From positions 1 through 32,941 of the forward strand of contig CAKZMG010000263.1 in NCBI GenBank assembly GCA_937128235.1: a stretch of DNA of 32,941 nucleotides, given 5' to 3'. Origin of the DNA: an uncultured Verrucomicrobiales bacterium (GTDB lineage: Bacteria > Verrucomicrobiota > Verrucomicrobiia > Verrucomicrobiales > Akkermansiaceae). Each line of letters starts with the position of its first letter. The first letter of the stretch is position 1. Below are positions 8,553 through 15,627 of the stretch, piece by piece. Below the pieces are notes generated by a model. The model was given only the letters and a program-made list of their open reading frames with translations, searched no databases and was not told the DNA's origin. A program made the position numbers and the translations under genes.

Positions 8553-8942
8553 CTATCTTCTGTAAGTGACGCGTAGTCTGCTTCCGCTGTTGCTGCATCC
8601 GCTTGAACGGTATCTTCTGCTTGAACTGTAGCGTGAACGGTTGTAGCTGCTGTTACAGTTGCTGCGTGAATAGTGTCCTCTGTTGTAGTGTCTGCTTGAG
8701 CTGTAGTGTCCTCTGTTTCTGTGGCAATTACAGCTAGCGGCTTGTCTGTAGTATCTGTAGATCGGTCTGCCGTAGCAGTCATGATTCACAAAGACTTTCT
8801 TAGTGTAAATAGGGCATCCGCATGATGAGTATCCGCTGATATAACTAGTAGTTCCGTGCGAGTGAGTCCTAGCTTCTGCCTGATTAGTAGAGATGAATAG
8901 GGCTGCTGTCAGTATGCTCAGGTATGTTAGTATTTTTTTCAT
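8553..8942 (-). CDS. Small secreted Cys/His/Arg/Ser-rich protein of unknown function
   Basis: About 129 residues from the ATG at 8942; a start two codons earlier is possible. A clear signal peptide (MKKILTYLSILTAALFISTNQAEA) precedes a Cys-containing module (SGYSSCGCPIYTKKVFVNHD and CYGRPIYRYYR). The second half is low complexity, made of degenerate Ser/Arg/His/Tyr/Asn units such as RGHYSSSRHYNRGHYSRS, with a strongly basic C-terminus. It sits alone on the minus strand between two terminators. Another frame of this repetitive DNA is also open (8549-8782), but it lacks a signal peptide. I do not recognise the family; the composition suggests a metal-binding or matrix/surface polypeptide, which is speculation. 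Confidence 0.68.
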   Translation of the reverse strand: MKKILTYLSILTAALFISTNQAEARTHSHGTTSYISGYSSCGCPIYTKKVFVNHDCYGRPIYRYYRQAASCNCHRNRGHYSSSRHYNRGHYSRSNCNSSYNRSRYSSSRRYRSSGCSNSGSRLRVTYRR

Positions 8943-9005
8943 AATCATTTATTTGTTGTGGTTCACTATGTTTGACCTGAGCCATTTAGTTTTTATTCAA
9001 ATGAA

Positions 9006-9045
9006 ATGAAAAAAAGCACCGACCCTCAGAAAAGGATCGGTGCTT
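9006..9045 (-). terminator. Intrinsic terminator after PspA-like gene
   Basis: AAGCACCGA (9014-9022) pairs with TCGGTGCTT (9037-9045). On the minus strand the hairpin is followed by a run of seven T (9007-9013 as A on the plus strand), so it serves the minus-strand gene ending at 9095. Confidence 0.8.
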
Positions 9046-9094
9046 GGTTTAAAAACTTACCTCTAGCAGAGATAAAATTGACACTACTGAATGA

Positions 9095-9883
9095 CTACTG
9101 AGTGACGCCAGGTCCCATGGAACCAGAGGATGGAGTTTCCTCGTCATCGCCCTCAGCTACGGGTGCTTCTGAAGCGGCTGGAGAGGCAGTCTTTTCTTCA
9201 CCATCAAGTGAGATGCCTTGCTCAGCTGCAAACTCCGCGAGTGCCATGTCCTGGAGTGCTTCTTGCTCAGATTCCTTCATGTTGATCTCAGAGAGATCCA
9301 TGCTGTCTCTAGCCACGCGGTTGCGTCCAGCAGCTTTGGTGCGCTCTTCTTGGACTATTTCTTCTAGTCTGTTGAGTGTGTCACCAGATCCTCCGATGCT
9401 CGTGATCATGCCAGATGCCATCTCGTTAAGCTCAGCAGCAGCCTTCTGAACCTTAGCATCATCGATGCCACGGCTGATTTCCTCGATCTTAGCGCGCGCT
9501 TCTCTAACAGAAACATCTCTAGCCTTGATGAGCTCTTTATACTGAGACTCTGCATCTTCGAACTGAGCCTTCACTTCATCATGCTCAGCATCTACTTTTT
9601 TGAGTTTAAGAGCGTATTGTCCAGCAAGTTCACGGTTGCCATTCTTGAGGTTAGCTGCTGTCTTAGCGCGCAGATCAGTCTCTTCTTTTTCCAGCTTCTT
9701 CACACGTGAGATAAGCTGTTCTACTAAGCCAGCATGTGAGGCTAGTCCGTTGTTAAATTTTGAGATCTGCTTGCGAAGATTTTCTTTTTCTACTTCGAGC
9801 AGCGCTTCAGGATTGCGTTTTTCGATTCCTCCGATGAAGAGTCCGAAGAATCCTTTGATGAGATTTCCTATTCTTTTAAACAT
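9095..9883 (-). CDS. PspA/IM30 family membrane-stress protein
   Basis: 262 residues, close to the usual PspA/Vipp1 length. An N-terminal amphipathic segment (MFKRIGNLIKGFFGLFIGGIE) is followed by a long Lys/Glu/Ala-rich coiled coil (about residues 25-165, e.g. LISRVKKLEKEETDLRAK). After an SGMITSIGGSGDTLNRLEEIV segment comes an acidic Ala/Pro/Glu tail (about 225-262). This matches PspA/IM30, which forms ESCRT-III-like oligomers on the cytoplasmic face of the inner membrane and stabilises it under stress. No pspBC or pspF is adjacent, so regulation is probably not of the E. coli type. The tail beyond the usual helix is a lineage-specific extension. Confidence 0.8.
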   Translation of the reverse strand: MFKRIGNLIKGFFGLFIGGIEKRNPEALLEVEKENLRKQISKFNNGLASHAGLVEQLISRVKKLEKEETDLRAKTAANLKNGNRELAGQYALKLKKVDAEHDEVKAQFEDAESQYKELIKARDVSVREARAKIEEISRGIDDAKVQKAAAELNEMASGMITSIGGSGDTLNRLEEIVQEERTKAAGRNRVARDSMDLSEINMKESEQEALQDMALAEFAAEQGISLDGEEKTASPAASEAPVAEGDDEETPSSGSMGPGVTQ

Positions 9884-9992
9884 TGGTTTAGAGTGTGGTG
9901 TTTAGTTGTTTGGTATTGGTTGTGATTAAGTTGCGCACATCCTTACCAATTATGGGTGAATCCGCAAGTATAAGTCTGAATTGATTTTGGAA

Positions 9993-10955
9993 TCACTTGC
10001 CTAAGTGAGCCGCTAGCTTCATCAGTGTAGGATCAATTTCGCATTTTGAGTCTGCTACTTCGTGGATAGGCAAGCTTCCGAAGCTTCCATCCTTGAAGGT
10101 CATGATCTGGTTCGTATTTCCAGCTATCAGGGACTCCACTGCTGCTACAGCAAATTTATAAGCCATGATGCGGTCTCTCACTGTGGGTGATCCGCCACGC
10201 TGAACATGACCTAGAACAGTAAGTCTGGCGTCCATATCAAGGTTCGTTTTGATCCAGCGCGTCAGGTATTCTGCCATGTTGGTGCCTTCTGCTACGATGG
10301 CTATAATATAGCTTCTGCCAGCGGCTACATCTTCTCGGAGTCTCTCACCAATGGAGTCCAGATCATACTCCATTTCTGGGGCAATACAGATCTCTGCACC
10401 GCTTGAGAGCGCACTTGTCATGGCTAAATATCCGCAGTGCCTGCCCATGGTCTCAATCACGAAAGCACGGCTGAATGACGTAGCCGTATCGCGAATAGAG
10501 TCCACAGATTCACGAATGACATTGAGCGCAGTGTCCACTCCGAGGCAGTAGTCAGTGCCGGGAATGTCATTATCAATGGTGGCTGGGATACCGGCGAAGG
10601 GAACCTTGAAGTCCTCGTAAAATTGATTGAGCGCACTAAATGAACCATCACCACCGATGACGATGATCTTGTTGATGCCGAGTTTTTGTAAATTATCGAA
10701 CGCCTGCTTGCGGTGCTCGTATTCAAAAAATCTCAGCGATCGGGATGAGCGCAGCACAGTGCCTCCACGGTGAAGGATGGAAGAGACATCTTCTTTAGTG
10801 GCTTCAGAAATTTTGCCATCGATGAGCCCGCGTAGTCCATCTCTGATTAGGTAAGGTTTAAATCCTTTTTTACGTGAGTATTCTACCGCGCATTTCACTG
10901 CGGGGTTCATTCCGGCAGCGTCTCCGCCAGATGTCATGATTGCTATGCCTTCCAT
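9993..10955 (-). CDS. pfkA: 6-phosphofructokinase
   Basis: 320 residues, the typical bacterial PfkA size. It phosphorylates fructose 6-phosphate to fructose 1,6-bisphosphate in glycolysis, in the cytoplasm. Visible signatures are the N-terminal nucleotide loop MTSGGDAAGMN (7-17), GGDGS at 101-105, the catalytic segment PATIDND at 124-130 and METMGR-type motif ETMGRHCG at 168-175. Gly at position 104 and the lack of Lys before TIDND point to an ATP-dependent rather than a pyrophosphate-dependent enzyme, by known family rules. GHVQRGGSPTVRDR near residues 248-261 is another family block. The gene is monocistronic, with 109 nt separating it from the PspA-like gene downstream. Confidence 0.95.
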   Translation of the reverse strand: MEGIAIMTSGGDAAGMNPAVKCAVEYSRKKGFKPYLIRDGLRGLIDGKISEATKEDVSSILHRGGTVLRSSRSLRFFEYEHRKQAFDNLQKLGINKIIVIGGDGSFSALNQFYEDFKVPFAGIPATIDNDIPGTDYCLGVDTALNVIRESVDSIRDTATSFSRAFVIETMGRHCGYLAMTSALSSGAEICIAPEMEYDLDSIGERLREDVAAGRSYIIAIVAEGTNMAEYLTRWIKTNLDMDARLTVLGHVQRGGSPTVRDRIMAYKFAVAAVESLIAGNTNQIMTFKDGSFGSLPIHEVADSKCEIDPTLMKLAAHLGK

Positions 10956-11197
10956 ATTGAGTTTGGATTGTTAGATCGTTAAAATGTAATAAATGTCGAG
11001 AGGGTGGATGCCTTCTTAAGGGGATGATTGTATTTTTGCAAGCATTGGCTGATCCTTCTTTTGTCAATTTTAGCGCAGCGCTATGAAAAAAATCAATGTT
11101 TAGGTGCTTTTGTGCTTGCAGATTTAAAAATTTAATGCATTTTGCGTTTCGCCTCGCCGAACGAAAGTAAAGCAAGGCAGATTCAAATCAGATAAAT

Positions 11198-11273
11198 GCA
11201 AGGATAGCTCAGTTGGTAGAGCATCTCGTTTACACCGAGGCGGTCGGGGGTTCAAGTCCCTCTCCTTGTACCA
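11198..11273 (+). tRNA. tRNA-Val(UAC)
   Basis: A full cloverleaf of 76 nt with encoded CCA. The acceptor stem GCAAGGA pairs with TCCTTGT, including one G-U at the end. The D arm is GCTC/GAGC, and the anticodon stem TCTCG/CGAGG encloses loop TTTACAC. The anticodon is TAC at 11231-11233, reading GUA valine codons. The T arm is GGGGG TTCAAGT CCCTC, and the 3' end is A-CCA (11270-11273). Confidence 0.95.
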
Positions 11274-11312
11274 TCTGAAATTCATTTGGATCTCATCTGG
11301 ATTCAAAAAATT

Positions 11313-11341
11313 AAGCTCAGCTCTAACGCTGAGCTTTTTTT
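11313..11341 (+). terminator. Intrinsic terminator after tRNA-Val
   Basis: AAGCTCAGC (11313-11321) and GCTGAGCTT (11328-11336) form a 9-bp stem with loop TCTAAC and a T tract to 11341. It may also slow transcription coming from the convergent lipoprotein gene. Confidence 0.85.
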
Positions 11342-11434
11342 GTGCTCCATTGTGGATTTAAATCCTAGATTTTAGATAGGTTCTTAGATAGCTCTGGTTT
11401 CCTCTAGTAGAAATATTCAAAGCCAAGTAGCTCA

Positions 11435-12046
11435 CTATCTGCCAGATTTATTTACCAGTTTGACCGGTATTCCTGTGGGATCAATAAGTTGCCATGTGAA
11501 ATGGAAGGTGACTTTACGACCTTTCACATACATGCTGACATCTTTTTTGTTCGCCCCACTTTCACTCCAGTATGCGGTACCTTTACTAAAATTCATCACT
11601 CCATTGGAATCTGGATTTCTGACGGATGCCATCACGCGACCTGAGAGGCTCAAGCGGAGAGTTTTCTCATCAAATTTAGAATCTATAGAGTAAGCTATTC
11701 CTGAAACTGGGAGATTATCTGATTGATGAGGTGTGCGATGCTCTTTGATGAGATGAATGGTAGCAGGCTTTTTTTCATTAAGTCTCATAATCAGGCTCGG
11801 AGCTTCACCGCTTTTATTCCTGCCAAGCTTGATGTCTTCAGAGCCACCAATCGATAGCGAGAGCCCTGAAATGCGACAAGAGACTCTGGCTTGAACGTAT
11901 TTTGCGTTACTCTCTTTAATGTCTATTTCTAACGGTTTCTGCGATGCAACACTATTAATCTTATTGGTTCCACCATAAATGTCTGGAGTAGAGCAAGAAG
12001 TGAAGCAAAGGACTGGAGTGAGTAATAATAGTAGTTGGCTTTTCAT
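11435..12046 (-). CDS. Lipoprotein of unknown function
   Basis: About 203 residues from the ATG at 12046; the open frame extends upstream to 12103, but only the internal start gives an N-terminal export signal (MKSQLLLLLTPVLCFTSC, lipobox-like FTSC, a form also seen in the lipoprotein at 25922). The mature part looks all-beta, with alternating hydrophobic strands such as YVQARVSCRISGLSLSIGG, KTLRLSLSGRVMASV and RKVTFHFTWQLIDP. I do not recognise a family. It probably lies in the periplasm, anchored to a membrane. It is convergent with the tRNA and divergent from the aquaporin gene. Confidence 0.7.
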   Translation of the reverse strand: MKSQLLLLLTPVLCFTSCSTPDIYGGTNKINSVASQKPLEIDIKESNAKYVQARVSCRISGLSLSIGGSEDIKLGRNKSGEAPSLIMRLNEKKPATIHLIKEHRTPHQSDNLPVSGIAYSIDSKFDEKTLRLSLSGRVMASVRNPDSNGVMNFSKGTAYWSESGANKKDVSMYVKGRKVTFHFTWQLIDPTGIPVKLVNKSGR

Positions 12047-12345
12047 AATGTGGTTCGCTTGATGTGGAGAAGGGCTATTGCTGAAAATAAATTCAACCGC
12101 CAAAGCTGTCTAGACTCAAACTCGCCACATTTTACAATCGCATTATTTAGCTAGTTTAGAGTGCTTATGCCGTGCATCAGGATGAGAAAGAGAAAAGCGT
12201 GGAAAGCTACCCGGTAAAAGTAAGTGCTGAGGACATGGTGGTGGTGTATCTCTAAAAAAGATGTGGCTTTTTGCTAGTTCTGTTTGTCTAAAGTTTTGTT
12301 CATGGTGATTTACGCCTTTGAAAACAACAACAACGACAAACAATT

Positions 12346-13035
12346 ATGAAAAAATATATAGCAGAATTAATAGGCACGATGTGGCTCGTCTTGGGCGGTT
12401 GCGGTAGTGCGATTTTAGCATGTACTGTGGATCATGGTATTGGTTACGTAGGTGTAGCGCTGGCATTTGGTCTCACGGTGGTTTCCATGGCTTATGCTAT
12501 TGGTCACATTTCTGGCTGTCACTTAAACCCAGCGGTGTCTGTTGGTTTGTGGGCAGGGGGTAGATTTTCTTCTAAGGATCTCGTTCCTTACATCGTGTCT
12601 CAGACAATAGGTGCGATACTTGGTGCAGGTATTATTTTCCTCATCTATACGAATAAAGCAGGCTTCACCGAGCTAGGTGGATTCGCCACAAATGGCTTTG
12701 GCAAGGGCTCTCCTGAGGGCTACAATATGGTGGCGGCTCTGATTATTGAGATCGTCCTTACAGCAGTGTTCCTATATGTGATCATGGGTGTGACTTGTAA
12801 GAAGGCAGCAGCTGGATTCGCTCCGCTCGCGATCGGTCTTACATTGACTCTGATCCACCTTGTGAGCATCCCTGTTACTAATACTTCTGTGAACCCAGCC
12901 CGCTCAACGGGTATGGCTGTGTTTACTGGCGGACTTCCTATGCAGCAACTCTGGTTGTTCTGGGTAGCTCCAATCGTAGGCGGTGTGATAGGTGCACTCG
13001 CATACAACTTCGTGAATAGCGGAGATACTGAGTAA
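12346..13035 (+). CDS. aqpZ: Aquaporin Z
   Basis: 229 residues with six membrane helices and two half-helices, the normal MIP size. The first NPA is at 61-63 (HLNPAVSVG) and the second NPA at 183-185 (SVNPARSTG). The selectivity-filter residues F41, H171, T180 and R186 match the Phe-His-Thr-Arg set of E. coli AqpZ in identity and spacing, so a strict water channel is expected rather than a glycerol facilitator. It sits in the inner membrane. The gene ends in a strong terminator whose sequence is repeated after the next gene. The 299 nt before its start hold no gene I would support. Confidence 0.95.
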   Translation: MKKYIAELIGTMWLVLGGCGSAILACTVDHGIGYVGVALAFGLTVVSMAYAIGHISGCHLNPAVSVGLWAGGRFSSKDLVPYIVSQTIGAILGAGIIFLIYTNKAGFTELGGFATNGFGKGSPEGYNMVAALIIEIVLTAVFLYVIMGVTCKKAAAGFAPLAIGLTLTLIHLVSIPVTNTSVNPARSTGMAVFTGGLPMQQLWLFWVAPIVGGVIGALAYNFVNSGDTE

Positions 13036-13061
13036 TTTTTAGTAATTGAATTACTTATATT

Positions 13062-13112
13062 CCAATGGTTGTTCAGCCTCAGGTCTTTTGATCTGAGGCT
13101 GAATTTTTTTTT
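13062..13112 (+). terminator. Terminator copy 1 (aqpZ), part of duplicated 3' UTR
   Basis: TTCAGCCTCAGGTC (13072-13085) pairs with GATCTGAGGCTGAA (13090-13103) around a TTTT loop, a 14-bp stem with one G-T pair, followed by nine T. The stem and the CCAATGG box 10 nt ahead of it are repeated at 14098-14145. Confidence 0.9.
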
Positions 13113-13153
13113 GGGGAGAATGTGGGCGATGTTTTTTGTTTCGGTACTTTTTC

Positions 13154-13181
13154 TTGACGTTTATAGGTTGTTTATTATATA
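13154..13181 (+). promoter_or_regulatory. Sigma70-like promoter of second PEP-CTERM gene
   Basis: TTGACG (13154-13159), a 16-nt spacer, then TATATA (13176-13181), giving a predicted start near 13188 and a leader of about 33 nt before the ATG at 13221. The surrounding DNA is very AT-rich. This rests on consensus match only. Confidence 0.45.
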
Positions 13182-13220
13182 GTACTTTTTATATTATTTA
13201 ATTTAACTTAATGAAATGCT

Positions 13221-14069
13221 ATGAAAAAATTCAATTTTAATTCTTTTTTAATCATGACTTCTGTATTGCTTGTTGTTGAAGGTCGATCTCAGATAGTTTT
13301 AACTTCAGAGGCTTACAGCGGTTTTGTGTATGATGATGATCCTAATAATGCTTTGTATCAAATAGATAGTGATAGTTCAAATGACGGTTCAAGTGCTACA
13401 TTGTCTAGCTCAGCTTATGATGAAGACTATCAGTTTACAGCGACATCTTCTGCTACGGCTAGCTCTCAATCTCTCAAAGCACAAGCAGTTGGAGCGTTGA
13501 ACGCGGTAAATACAGGTGTTGGCTTTGATGTGTTTACGAACTCTCCAGACGGGTTAGGTAATCCGGATACATACGTATCTAGTGCTAAGGCGGCTTACTC
13601 AGAAACACTTACTTATGGAGGAACAGCGGTACATTATAACTCAAGATATATCCTAAACTTTACAGGCACGATAGAAGGTTATAATAATTATGCTGTGATT
13701 ACATTACAACATGCGAATAATGCAGTCCAACAGTGGGTCTTTTCGGAACCAGGGGATTATAATGAAACGCTTGTTTCAAATGCGTTTGTTCATGGTCAGT
13801 TTCCTCAGGATTTCTCTTTGTCGATACAAAGCACGGTGAATTTGAATACCTTGGATGGGGCTCCTCAGTCAGGTGAAGTGGATTTGGGTCATACTTTGAA
13901 TGTCGTTGGCATTGATCTACGCGATAATACTGGAGCTTTATTGACTGGTGACAGTGTGACAGGTGAATCTGGAAGCGTCTATAATATCGTAGCCGTTCCA
14001 GAACCTTCTTCAGGTCTGTTATTTTTACTAGGTGCTAGTAGCTTAGCTCTGAGGCGTTCACGTCGTTAA
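13221..14069 (+). CDS. PEP-CTERM sorting domain protein
   Basis: 282 residues, exported. The signal peptide covers about residues 1-24 (MKKFNFNSFLIMTSVLLVVEG). The C-terminal tag begins at residue 259 with VPEPSS, followed by a hydrophobic stretch and a basic LRRSRR end, the substrate signature for exosortase. The mature region is rich in Ser, Thr, Asn, Asp and Tyr and low in Lys/Arg, as usual for PEP-CTERM surface proteins. No catalytic motif or named domain is visible. It is not closely similar to the PEP-CTERM protein at 83-793 outside the tag. It has its own promoter-like sequence and terminator. Confidence 0.88.
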   Translation: MKKFNFNSFLIMTSVLLVVEGRSQIVLTSEAYSGFVYDDDPNNALYQIDSDSSNDGSSATLSSSAYDEDYQFTATSSATASSQSLKAQAVGALNAVNTGVGFDVFTNSPDGLGNPDTYVSSAKAAYSETLTYGGTAVHYNSRYILNFTGTIEGYNNYAVITLQHANNAVQQWVFSEPGDYNETLVSNAFVHGQFPQDFSLSIQSTVNLNTLDGAPQSGEVDLGHTLNVVGIDLRDNTGALLTGDSVTGESGSVYNIVAVPEPSSGLLFLLGASSLALRRSRR

Positions 14070-14097
14070 GTTTTAGTAACTTTACAACCTCTTTTTC

Positions 14098-14145
14098 CCA
14101 ATGGTGAGTTCAGCCTCAGATCTTTTGATCTGGGGCTGAATTTTT
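14098..14145. terminator. Terminator copy 2, bidirectional
   Basis: TTCAGCCTCAGATC (14109-14122) pairs with GATCTGGGGCTGAA (14127-14140) around TTTT, then five T. It is nearly identical to the terminator at 13072-13112. It lies between two convergent genes and can serve both. Confidence 0.88.
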
Positions 14146-14157
14146 ATATTGAATAGT

Positions 14158-15471
14158 CTAGTTATCTAACAGGGCGAATTTTAGATCGCCTGAGGATACT
14201 ACTTCTCCGTTGACTAGACAGCGGCAGGAGGCGAAGCCTATGTTGCGGCGGATCTTTAGGATCTCGGCTTCGATGAATAAGGTATCGCCGGGGAGAACTG
14301 GGCGTCTCCATTTGACGTTGTCTGCGCTCATGAAGTAACCGATTTTTCCTTGGTTCTCAGGCTTGCGTAGCATGAGAATGGATGCGACCTGAGCCATAGC
14401 CTCTACTTGGAGGACGCCGGGCATGATCGGGTGATCTGGGAAATGTCCTGGGAAGAATGGCTCGTTCATGGTGACGTTTTTGATACCGGTGCATTTGCTG
14501 TCGCCTTCGAAATCTACCACGCGATCCACGAGTAGGAACGGGTAGCGGTGAGGGAGAATTTTTGTGACGTCATTGATGTCGAGCACGGCTTCTCCTTCTG
14601 GAATTTTAAGCGGCGGAACCATAGAGCGCATGCGGGTGTATTCTTCCTTTAGAATGCGTGCCATTTCAGTGTTTGGTCCGTGTCCCGGAGCTACGCAGAT
14701 GACGTGTCCGGTGATGCGTTTTCCGCCGAGCATGAGATCGCCAATCAGGTCGAGCGCCTTGTGGCGCGCGAACTCATTAGTGAAGCGCATGGGTTCCTTG
14801 CTCATGATTTCTTCTCCGCGCACGACGACTGCATTTTCGATAGATCCGCCTTTAATGAGACCTTTATCTAGCAGTGGTTTCACGTCCTCGTAGTAAACAA
14901 ATGTTCTCGCTGGAGCGATTTCCTTTTCGTAGATCTCTGGAGTGACTGTGGTGGTGAAAAACTGGGTGAATCTGCCATCTGGTCCTACATTGGTAACGGA
15001 CACGCGGAACTCTTTATCAGGGACGATGGTGATGGTGGAGCCTCGTTTATTATCAAAATGGATAGGTTCACGGATTTCCCAAACTCTCGCTGGCTGGTCC
15101 TGCTCGGTACGTCCTACGCTCTGGATGAGTTTCACGTAGGGAGCGGATGATCCGTCACCGATGGGTGGCTCGTTGGCGTCCATTTCGATAAGCGCATTAT
15201 CGATTCCTAATCCTGTGAGAGCTGAGAGAATATGCTCAACGGTGTGTACTTTCACAGAGCCTTCTGCGAGTGTGGTGGCACGCTCTACGGTCTGGACCTT
15301 GCTGACATCAGCATCGATAAATGGCTGGTCAGGGAGATCTACACGGCGAAATTTAAATCCATGGTCAGCCGGTGCTGGCTTAATGGTAAGAGTGACCTTT
15401 TGACCAGTGTGTAGTGAAGTGCCTTCTAGTGAGGCTGGTGCTGCGATAGTGTGTTGCATTTCAGTGGGCAT
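14158..15471 (-). CDS. lpxC-fabZ: Bifunctional UDP-3-O-acyl-GlcNAc deacetylase / 3-hydroxyacyl-ACP dehydratase (LpxC-FabZ)
   Basis: About 437 residues from the ATG at 15471; the ATG at 15459 (MQHTIAAPASLEG) is an equally typical LpxC start. The N-terminal LpxC part (about 5-290) catalyses the committed step of lipid A synthesis. It has SLEGTSLHTG, zinc-site HTVEH (H76, H80) and HKALDLIGDL (H237, D241). The C-terminal FabZ part (about 296-437) dehydrates 3-hydroxyacyl-ACP in fatty acid elongation. It has LPHRYPFLLVDRV and GHFPDHPIMPGVLQVEAMAQ, with catalytic His 343 and Glu 357. The fusion couples lipid A and fatty acid synthesis; such fusions are known in some Gram-negative lineages. It shows that this organism makes an LPS-type outer membrane. 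Confidence 0.95.
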   Translation of the reverse strand: MPTEMQHTIAAPASLEGTSLHTGQKVTLTIKPAPADHGFKFRRVDLPDQPFIDADVSKVQTVERATTLAEGSVKVHTVEHILSALTGLGIDNALIEMDANEPPIGDGSSAPYVKLIQSVGRTEQDQPARVWEIREPIHFDNKRGSTITIVPDKEFRVSVTNVGPDGRFTQFFTTTVTPEIYEKEIAPARTFVYYEDVKPLLDKGLIKGGSIENAVVVRGEEIMSKEPMRFTNEFARHKALDLIGDLMLGGKRITGHVICVAPGHGPNTEMARILKEEYTRMRSMVPPLKIPEGEAVLDINDVTKILPHRYPFLLVDRVVDFEGDSKCTGIKNVTMNEPFFPGHFPDHPIMPGVLQVEAMAQVASILMLRKPENQGKIGYFMSADNVKWRRPVLPGDTLFIEAEILKIRRNIGFASCRCLVNGEVVSSGDLKFALLDN

Positions 15472-15591
15472 GGTTAGAGTCAAATGCGAATCGCTCAAAT
15501 TTGCAAGTTTCAAGTTATTTATGATAGATCGTAAATGTATTCTCAGGAGTAAGGTGCTTGAAAGGTGGGGATTTTGTTTTAGGCTGAGAGC

Positions 15592-15627
15592 ATGAGCGAA
15601 AAAGATTGCATGAGCGAAAAAGATTAC
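15592..15627 (+). repeat. 18-bp tandem duplication over the start codon
   Basis: Two adjacent copies of ATGAGCGAAAAAGATT (plus GC or AC) encode MSEKDC-MSEKDY. Both ATGs are in frame, so the gene has a duplicated start site. Confidence 0.8.

Noticed and set aside
8549-8782. 77-codon Thr/Ala/Asp-rich minus-strand frame
   Set aside because: It overlaps the Cys/His/Arg-rich secreted protein in another frame, has no signal peptide, and its repetitive makeup mirrors the repetitive DNA.
11124-11306. 60-codon minus-strand frame (ERDLNPRPPRCKRDAL type)
   Set aside because: It is antisense to the tRNA-Val gene; this peptide string is a well-known false annotation over tRNA genes.
11180-11312. Attachment site or integrated element at tRNA-Val
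   Set aside because: Flanking ATTCAAA-like matches are short and imperfect, and no integrase or duplicated tRNA 3' end is present in the window.
12143-12343. 66-codon minus-strand frame before aqpZ
   Set aside because: No export signal, no recognisable motif, poly-Val start derived from a GTT/CAA repeat, and it fills the aqpZ control region.
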